From: Sanderia malayensis
Taxonomy: Eukaryota > Cnidaria > Scyphozoa > Semaeostomeae > Pelagiidae
Reading direction: 5' to 3'
Assembly: GCA_013076295.1 (NCBI GenBank)
Contig: RQOL01000855.1
Location: 2,046,001 to 2,110,000 of the forward strand
DNA length: 64,000 bases
A model generated the notes under the pieces. The model had not been told where the DNA came from. It worked only from the letters and a program-made list of their open reading frames with translations, and made no database searches. Below are positions 55,704 to 64,000 of this stretch, one piece after another; within the stretch, counting starts at the first letter, position 1; every line of letters starts with the position of its first letter. The position numbers and the translations under genes are program-made.

Positions 55704-56490
55704 CTTTGGAAAAGAAGAGAGGAAAATCACAGCTGAAATATTTGCAAGGATTGTTAAGACAACATTTTACAATAATGGCATGTTGTTATTGTAATATATT
55801 TTGAGGAACTTTGCGATGGAAAGAAGCGTAGATTTGCGCTATTGTTATGCTTAATTTAAGTTCTGTGTATGATCATATTGATGTTTAGAGTATTTTCGTT
55901 GTTGCTCACGATTTTGTTGTCCGAAAATTTACCTCCTTTCAACTTGGATATCATTCAATTACCAGTCAGGTCAGCCATGTGACATAATGTCACAATAGCG
56001 ACAGCAATATCTGCCAAGAAAGGAATGAAGATCATAGAATTAGGGTAAAAGGAATATGATCTGGAGCGCTAGCGGCCGATACTGCCTCTGTATAGCGGCT
56101 GAGGCAAAATTTCTAGCTAACAACCTCCAACAAAATGGCGGACAAAAGTTCACGGCTAGGTACTATCACATGTTGAAGCCAAAGTACTTTGATGCTCTCA
56201 ATTAAAAACCTCAAAGAAACATTCTACCTTAAAAGTATTATGCTTTGTTCATTGCACTGAATAGTTACGAGTGAGTTTACAATATTATTACTTTTTCAAC
56301 AATTTATTATCCTTCATTTGTGCAAGTTGATCGGCCTAAACATCTCTGGGAGGGTGGAGGCCACAGAGTTTTGATGATATTTCTATCAAGCGTGAGAATA
56401 TGGCCGCCATTGGAGGTAAGATGGCGTCTAAAAGGTGAGCCTCGCCTCGCCAGTATTCAAGAGTATCTCAATCCTATCTCTGTATGCGTC
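55704..56490. other. Intergenic, 3' of CNOT11
   Basis: No gene recognised; contains the CNOT11 3' UTR and the left flank of satellite array B. Confidence 0.45.
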
Positions 56491-59075
56491 ATTTGTCATC
56501 CTGCGCAGTAACCTATATATGTTACTGCGCATGCAAGCCCACCTTTAGGCCACACTAACCCTAACCCCAACCCTAAGCCTCACACCAGACACTGTGGATA
56601 TCAATACATCAAAGATCCTCCTGCGCAGTAGCCTATGTATGTTACTGCGCATGCCGCCCACCTTCAGCACACTAACCCTAACCCTACCCCAACCCTAAGC
56701 CTCACACAGACACTTGAATCAAACATCAAAATCCTCCTGCCCAGTAGCCTATTATGTTACTGCGCATGCACGCCCACCTTCAGGCCACATTAACCCTACC
56801 CCTAACCCCAACCCTAAGCCTCACACCAGACACTGTCGATATCAATACGTCATAGATCCTCCTGCGCAGTAGCCTATATGTGTTACTGCGCATGCACGCC
56901 CACCTTCAGGCCACACTAACCCTAACCCTAACCCCAACCCTAAGCCTCACACCAGACACTGTCGATATCAATACGTCATAGATCATCCTGCGCAGTAGCC
57001 TATATATGCTACTCGCATGCACGCCCACCTTCAGGCCACACTAACCCTACCCCTAACCCCAACCTTAAGCCTCACACCAGACACTGTGGATATCAATACA
57101 ACAAAGATCCTCCTGCGCAGTAGCCTATGTATGTTACTGCGCATGCACGCCCACCTTCAGGCCACACTAACCCTAACCTTAACCTCAACCCTAAGCCTCA
57201 CACCAGACACTGTCGATATCACTACGTCATAGATCTTCCTGCGCAGTAGCCTATGTATGCTACTGCGCATTCACACCCACCTTTAGGCCACACCAACCCC
57301 AACCCTAACCTTAACCCCAACCCTAAGCCTCACACCAGACACTGTGATATCATACGTCATAGATCTCCTGCGCAGTAGCCTATATATGCTACTGCGCATG
57401 CACACCCACCTTTAGGCCATACCAACCCCAACCCTAACCTTAACCCCAACCCTAAGCCTCACACCAGACACTGTGGATATCAATACGTCATAGATCTTCC
57501 TGCGCAGTAGCCTATATGTGTTACTGCGCATGCACGCCCACCTTCAGGCCACACTAACCCTAACCCTAACCCCAACCCTAAGCCTCACACCAGACACTGT
57601 GGATATCAATACATCAAAGATCCTCCTGCGCAGTAGCCTATGTATGTTACTGCGCATGCACGCCCACCTTCAGGCCACATTAACCCTATCCCTAACCCCA
57701 ACCCTAAGCCTCACACCAGACACTGTCGATATCAATACGTCATAGATCATCCTGCGCAGTAGCCTATGTATGTTACTGCGCATGCACGCCCACCTTCAGG
57801 CCACACTAACCCTATCCCTAACCCCAACCCTAAGCCTCACACCAGACACTGTCGATATCAATACATCAAAGATCCTCCTGCGCAGTAGCCTATGTATGTT
57901 ACTGCGCATGCACGCCCACCTTCAGGCCACACTAACCCTATCCCTAACCCCAACCCTAAGCCTCACACCAGACACTGTCGATATCACTACGTCATAGATC
58001 CTCCTGCGCAGTAGCCTATATATGCTACTGCGCATGCACACCCACCTTTAGGCCATACCAACCCCAACCCTAACCTTAACCCCAACCCTAAGCCTCACAC
58101 CAGACACTGTGGATATCAATACGTCATAGATCCTCCTGCGCAGTAGCCTATATGTGTTACTGCGCATGCACGCCCACCTTCAGGCCACACTAACCCTAAC
58201 CCTAACCCCAACCCTAAGCCTCACACCAGACACTGTGGATATCAATACATCAACGATCCTCCTGCGCAGTAGCCTATGTATGTTACTGCGCATGCACGCC
58301 CACCTTCAGGCCACATTAACCCTATCCCTAACCCCAACCCTAAGCCTCACACCAGACACTGTCGATATCAATACGTCATAGATCATCCTGCGCAGTAGCC
58401 TATATATGCTACTTCGCATGCACGCCCACCTTCAGGCCACACTAACCCTAACCCTAACCCCAACCCTAAGCCTCACACCAGACACTGTGGATATCAATAC
58501 ATCAAAGATCCTCCTGCGCAGTAGCCTATGTATGTTACTGCGCATGCACGCCCACCTTCAGGCCACACTAACCCTATCCCTAACCCCAACCCTAAGCCTC
58601 ACACCAGACACTGTCGATATCACTACGTCATAGATCCTCCTGCGCAGTAGCCTATATATGCTACTGCGCATGCACACCCACCTTTAGGCCACACCAACCC
58701 CAACCCTAACCTTAACCCCAACCCTAAGCCTCACACCAGACACTGTGGATATCAATACGTCATAGATCCTCCTGCGCAGTAGCCTATATGTGTTACTGCG
58801 CATGCACGCCCACCTTCAGGCCACACTAACCCTAACCCTAACCCCAACCCTAAGCCTCACACCAGACACTGTCGATATCAATACGTCATAGATCATCCTG
58901 CGCAGTAGCCTATATATGCTACTTCGCATGCAAACCCACCTTCAGGCCACACTAACCCTAACCCCAACCCTTACCCTAAGCCTCACACCATACACTTTGG
59001 ATATCAAACGTCATGGGTCCTCCTGCGCAATAACTATATACCCCACTGCGCATTCACGCCCCGCCCACCTTTAGT
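56491..59075. repeat. Satellite array B: ~126-bp units with CCCTAA repeats and TGCGCAGTAG hairpin
   Basis: About 20 tandem units. Each has CCCTAACCCTAACCCCAACC, then CCTCACACCAGACACTGT, ATCAATACGTCA, the hairpin TGCGCAGTAG ... (C/T)TACTGCGCA, TGCACGCCCACC, and TTCAGGCCACACTAA. Several higher-order combinations recur (GTCATAGATC versus ATCAAAGATC units), suggesting segmental amplification. It stops about 80 bp before the ABCB8 start codon. Confidence 0.95.
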
Positions 59076-59152
59076 GACGCCGTTCATGATCACATGGCCT
59101 AAGGGATCTTTTAGCTTTTTCCATAAAGCCGGCTTTAGTTTGCTTGGCCACC
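59076..59152 (+). promoter_or_regulatory. Short non-satellite leader before ABCB8
   Basis: Only 77 bp of unique sequence separate the satellite from the ABCB8 ATG. The start context is CCACCATG. Either transcription starts within this short stretch or the satellite contributes promoter or 5' UTR sequence. Confidence 0.45.
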
Positions 59153-62100
59153 ATGTACGCCATAACATGTCTAGCGAGGCAAAATTCTTTAAGGCTGCTT
59201 AAAAGTAATGTTCTGATAAGTGTCAAGAGTTCTCTCAGCCCGAGAAGAAGTATTCATATCAAACACGTGGTCACGAAGACGGAAGCTTCTTGCCGAAGTT
59301 TAGTTCGTCTTGCAGAAAATATTAGGTAAATTTAGGAAATGTATAATTATTTCATTTCATAACAATCTAATTTATGATCAACAATCTAATTAATGATTAA
59401 CAATCTAATTAATTTAACTTAAATTGTTTTTACTTTTTTTAAAAATCCTCTCCATGCACACTACAACACAAAACGGGCCTGACGTGACGGACACGCCCCC
59501 TTTTACGGACATGTATTGTATCATGGCCTGGCTGGGCTGGGCTGGGCGGGCGGGGCGGGGTGGGGCGGGGGCTTAATGCCCCTGACTTACATGTGGAGCA
59601 AGCATTACAGCATATATGCAACACTAAAATGTTGATGTGTCTTTGATCTTCAGAACAGGTTGGTCTAAATTTGCAAAGTATGGGTTTTCATCTTTGAAGT
59701 TCTCAATTTGTATGAAATCATTGAGTGGACCAGCCATCATTCTTGGTTGTATTATTGGAAAAAACAGCATAGCAAGGTGTGAGAGATTAAAATTGAGCCA
59801 TAAAAGAAAATTACCTTCGAAAGACAATGCGGATGTCTGCATAAAAGATTCATCAAACTTTGATTGGACTGTCTTTATGCATCTATTGCTCCCAGATCTA
59901 TGGCTTTTCACGCTAGCATCTTTGGCAGCATTGGCTGTTGCTGTTGTGAATATAAAGCTACCACATCTACTAGGAGAACTGATCAATGCTATATCATCAT
60001 TGACAACGGAACATGATGAGAATATATCTGCTTTTGCAGTTCTATATAAACCATCACTTAAACTTATTTGGAACTTCAGCCTGCAGGCAGGTCTAACATT
60101 TGTGTACATTACTTTGCTGTCGTCTTTTGGAGAGCGGTTTGCAGCAAGGCTGAGAATAGCTCTGTTTCAGTCACTTGTCAATCAAGATATTGCGTTCTTT
60201 GATGCTCATAAAACTGGTGAAATTGTGAACCGGTATGTATCTCTTTGTTGCATTGCACTGCTAAACTCAATATCTATCTATTATAAAAAGAACGATATCC
60301 TGATTTTAGGAGCCTTTTTGATAATAATAATAGCTAATGTTTAATGTGGGTAGCCCATACTAATCGAGCTAAAGTTCAATTTTTTACACAGGCCCCACTA
60401 TAATAATACAACACCACTTTACTATTACTCTTTACTATCAACTCCTCACTTTACTATATCAACTATAAGGAGCATTTCTTTACACATAATTTACTTTCAA
60501 TTGAGGTTCTGCCTTATTTATTTGAAGCTGCCTTACTTGCTAAAGCAATCTTGTTTCTTTGCAGATTAACAGCAGATGTGCAAGACTTTAAGAGCGCTTT
60601 CAAGCAATGCATTTCCCAGGGTATAAAAAGTGTCACTCAAACCATTGGCTCTGTGGGAATGTTGTACCTGGTGTCTCCAAAACTCACATCAATCATGCTC
60701 CTGATGGTACCTGGCATTGTTTTAGTTGGATCGATCCTTGGTTCAGTGTTGCGGAGGCTTTCCAGAAGAGCTCAGGAGCAAGTTGCGAATGCAACTGCTG
60801 TTGCTGACGAGTCTTTGGGTAACATACGTACCGTAAGAGCATTTGCTATGGAGCACAAGGAAACTTGGTAAGACTATGTACTATGGGTTTTCTTGTATCT
60901 ACTCATTTTTTGGTACTTAGATCTAAAGTTAAGAGAAAAAATCTTCAATATGAACCCTTTAGTATGCTACTACGATTACCACTACTATTATTACTGCTAT
61001 TATTACTATTATTACTACTGCCATTACTACTGCTATTACTACTACAATTCTACTACTATTACTACTGCTATTACTACTGCTATTACCACTGCTATTACTA
61101 CTACTATTACTACTATTTGAAAAGTCTAATGTCTCCTACTTTCTCGTCTACGTACTACTGTCCCCCAAGTCTGATGTTTCAAGCCCCCACTTTCCTAATT
61201 GATTTCCGCAGTAATATTCTTCCCTTCTCTCTGAAAATATTTATATGCTTGAGTATTTAAGACCAGCTGACTGTTGTTTCATTTCCAGCTGGTATAATGA
61301 GGAAGTTGAGAAGTCACGACATCTGAATGAGCTACTTGGTGCAGGCATTGGGATGTTCCAAGGCTTGTCCAACTTTGCAATCAATGGAATGACTCTTGTT
61401 GTCCTCTACTCCGGTGGTATGTTAATGGACTCGAATGAAATCAGTCCTGGAGACCTCATGGGCTTTTTAATGGCAACTCAGACGATTCAAAGGTATAGAA
61501 GCATTTATTATATTATATTATATTATGAAATATAAAAAATAACTTTCCTAACAAAATAATTTGTGGAAAATACATCTTATGAAAGCAATTTGGAAATGCT
61601 AAATAAGGAAAGATGATAATAGCACACTATTTCTACACAGGATGTTTTTCGATTGAATATTGTTTCAATTGAAAAACATATCGAAACATATGAAAAACAT
61701 AAAATATATCGTTTTTCAATTGAATATTGCATGGTATAATTTTTGCTGTCATTCCTATTCAAACAGACTTTTAATGAATTGTTTAGTTGGGGCTATTTTT
61801 TGGCCCACCCTATATGTTATGCATCACATGTTTATTATTCACGTTTATTACGCACAAATATATTATTTTCATCTCTTTAGTTCTAACTCTAGTTGTAAGA
61901 TGCTTCTATTTTTAATTCACCATTCACTGAAAGTACTCAGTTTATGCTGGAGCTACATTTTCCGTCTTTTGGCTTGCTAAATCATGGCTGATTCATTGCA
62001 TTTCTGTTTCAATCATAGATCTCTTGGCAGTTTGTCTGTCCTGTTTGGCCAGGTCATTCGAGGTTTGAGCTCCGGTGGTCGTGTGTTTGAGTACATTAAG

Positions 62101-63749
62101 ATGCGACCAACAGTCGAGACTAACGCTGACAAAATTATCTCTCCTGGAAGCATTGCTGGTCATGTTAAGTTTAACAATGTCGATTTTAAATACCCAACGA
62201 GACCAGACCAACCTGTGCTGGAGAACTTCAACTTGGAAATCGGGAAAGGACAGGTCATCGCTCTTTGTGGACCAAGTGGATCAGGTACTAATGATTATCA
62301 TAGTTAGAATATTATTGTCATAATTAGAATATTATTATCATAATTAGAACACTATGGTCATAATTAAAATAATATTATCATAGTTAGAATATTATTATCA
62401 TAATTAGAATATTATTATCATTATTAGTATACGATAAGGTGCTCACAAACTCGACGCCCCACTCTTTCCAAAATGTGCCCTTGCCTGGATTGTCTAAGCT
62501 AATGATAAGATTGCTCCTTAAACTCTGTTAGCATTTTAAAATCTTATTTTGTTTGGTTGCAGGCAAATCAACTGTGGCTGCCCTTCTTGAAAAGTTCTAC
62601 AAAGTAGATTCTGGCAGTATCACCATCGATGGGATTGATGTAAATGAAATTGACCCATGGTGGCTTAGAGGGGAACTAATTGGCTTCATCAACCAGGAAC
62701 CTGTGCTCTTTGCTACGTCTGTAATGGAAAATATCCGATATGGAAAGCCCGATGCCACAGACGATGAGGTAAGACGCATCTGTTCCTCCGCAGATAGTAC
62801 TTAAATACATTTGCATTGCATTGTATACCCCATGCGATAGAATATCTGTTTACTTGCCTGCTTAAATTATTTATGTAAACTAAGAGTAGATATCACATGC
62901 TTACCTGGGTTCTTTTATTTTATTACCTGTATTTTGTGTTTTATTTTGATGTAAGGTTTACGAAGCTGCTAGGCTCGCCAATGCGGACAGGTTTATACGA
63001 AGTTTTCCTCAAGTAAGCTTTATCACTTTTCTTATCTAAGCACATTATTTTGTGGCCATGTAGCGCATACAGTAAACCCTCGTGCATAAGAACCTGTGAA
63101 TTTTGTATCCAGTAATTCTTGAACGCTGGCTATGCCAAAGACCAAATAGCTCTTGATCCGTGCATAAACTTTTATTAATGAGGGAAATATTGGGAAAATT
63201 TTGGGAATAGTAGCTAGTCTACAGCCTTTTACTCTGCAGGATTGCGATAACGTTTGCTTACTCACCAACATTACTTGTTTCATTCTTGCCAAATTTCTAG
63301 GGCTATCAAACAGTTGTTGGTGAAAGGGGCACAACTGTTTCTGGAGGACAAAAACAAAGGTGCACATTCAACTTTAAGATATCTCTTATCATTAGATTGA
63401 TGAGTAATATTTATCTATTTATACTTAAACACTTTACTCGGCCATTTGGCCTTTTATATTAACATTCTGATGATTCTTGACTTCACTCTAAAAAAAGTCA
63501 CTTACTCGTTTTAGAATTGCCATCGCAAGGGCCTTGATAAAAAACCCTAAAATCTTAATATTGGACGAAGCCACAAGGTAATTACTTTCTAACGGAAATC
63601 ATTTTAGCTCTTAGCCAGTAAAGAAAGTTAGACAAATATTGGTCGTTGGACTATGTATCTGGTTTTCTCAATGTCTTCTTTGTTTGACAGTGCCCTGGAC
63701 GCTGAGTCAGAAAAAATCGTTCAGGAAGCTCTGGATAAAGTTTCAACAG
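59153..63749 (+). CDS. ABCB8: Mitochondrial ABC transporter B8 (3' end beyond window)
   Basis: Ten exons (59153-59325, 59654-60232, 60565-60867, 61289-61492, 62019-62284, 62563-62768, 62956-63012, 63301-63359, 63515-63577, 63691-63749) join in frame to about 656 aa. The N-terminus is a basic mitochondrial presequence ([20 protein letters not shown]). The membrane domain has [54 protein letters not shown] and [20 protein letters not shown]. The nucleotide-binding domain has Walker A GPSGSGKST, Q-loop [10 protein letters not shown], signature VSGGQKQR and Walker [13 protein letters not shown]. The pattern fits ABCB8 better than ABCB7 or ABCB10. ABCB8 acts in the inner mitochondrial membrane and is linked to iron export and the mitochondrial K-ATP channel. 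The H-loop and C-terminus lie past the window. The last donor seen (GTTCAA) is weak. Confidence 0.93.
60962..61118. repeat. TAC/TAT trinucleotide repeat in ABCB8 intron
   Basis: A long run of ACTATT/ACTGCT trinucleotides in the third ABCB8 intron. Open frames here (Tyr- or Leu-rich) are artefacts. Confidence 0.9.
62300..62425. repeat. ~20-bp ATCATAATTAGAATATTATT tandem repeat in ABCB8 intron
   Basis: About six imperfect units directly after the Walker A exon. Confidence 0.85.
63069..63140. mobile_element. CAGTAAAAA MITE fragment (ABCB8 intron)
   Basis: Only the left half survives: ACAGTAAACCCTCGTGCATA, AGAACCTGTGAATTTTGTAT, CCAGTAATTCTTGAACGCTG. The right end is absent. Confidence 0.65.
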
Positions 63750-63857
63750 GTTCAAATTGATTCTTTTATAACCGATTCTTTCATGACCAGACAGGCAATA
63801 ACCTAAGGAATACTCACCACTACACAAAATAATAATATTCGCCCTATGCATTAACTA

Positions 63858-64000
63858 CTGTGGAATCCCGATATAACGAACTCCGGATATAACGAGCCTC
63901 TCGGTATAACGAACCAGCTTTCAGGTCCCTTCATCATAATTGCCCTCGTTATAACAAACATTTCATAAAATTTTTACGTTTAATATTCATAAAAGTTGGA
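63858..64000. mobile_element. Pogo-like MITE copy, cut by window edge
   Basis: Starts TGTGGAATCCCGATATAACG, with GGATATAACGAGCC and CGGTATAACGAACC, then TTCATCATAATTGCCCTCG. The last portion matches the remnant at 6890-6945 closely. Confidence 0.75.

Noticed and set aside
56491..59075. A true chromosome end or telomere
   Set aside because: CCCTAA hexamers are interspersed within complex units, and coding genes continue on both sides, so they are interstitial.
60865..61260. Leu/Tyr-rich ORFs of 75-131 codons
   Set aside because: They are the trinucleotide repeat in the third ABCB8 intron.

Overview
The window is nuclear DNA of an invertebrate animal. Its genes are split by many short GT-AG introns (about 50-900 bp), it is AT-rich and gene-dense, and it is full of small TA-flanked foldback transposons and minisatellites. 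The recognisable genes are conserved animal genes (MASTL/Greatwall with its split kinase domain, CNOT11, TADA3, PFDN1, FAM185A-like, ABCB8). TauD-like dioxygenases and lineage-specific secreted low-complexity proteins would suit an early-branching animal such as a sponge or cnidarian. That placement is inference.

Layout. 1-527 is a 31-bp minisatellite. 1.8-6.5 kb holds two tandem minus-strand TauD/clavaminate-synthase-like dioxygenase genes; the third exon of the downstream copy is not in the window. 7.4-8.2 kb is a small secreted IGFBP-domain protein. 8.9-11.9 kb is a head-to-head pair, prefoldin subunit 1 (minus) and a FAM185A-like protein (plus), with a palindromic element between them. 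12.6-13.6 kb is an unrecognised membrane/coiled-coil protein. 14.6-16.9 kb is a giant inverted repeat carrying three tRNA-like modules. 17.4-21.3 kb is PFKFB (17 coding exons, 448 aa), whose bisphosphatase active site is eroded. 22.2-29.1 kb is MASTL (15 coding exons, 824 aa), with a telomere-motif satellite in its 5' intron. 29.3-33.4 kb has no recognised gene and holds a possible solo LTR. 33.5-37.7 kb encodes a 1228-aa RRM/RS/RGG/Tyr-Gly-Ser-rich RNA-binding protein. 38.7-46.7 kb is a divergent pair of large secreted, disordered, basic proteins, one with a run of 14 histidines. 47.0-48.9 kb is TADA3. 51.2-55.7 kb is CNOT11, very well conserved but carrying three reading-frame lesions. 56.5-59.1 kb is a roughly 126-bp satellite of about 20 units, related to the MASTL-intron satellite. 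59.2 kb to the end is ABCB8, cut off by the window edge.

The conserved genes are ordinary housekeeping functions (protein folding, glycolytic control, mitosis, transcription, mRNA decay, mitochondrial transport) and do not form one pathway. The parts most likely to be new are the divergent secreted-protein pair, the PFKFB with a dismantled phosphatase site, the damaged CNOT11, the two related hairpin satellites, and the tRNA-like inverted repeat. Exon borders were placed by hand from GT/AG sites, reading phase and family conservation. For every recognised gene except CNOT11 the phases close without a break.
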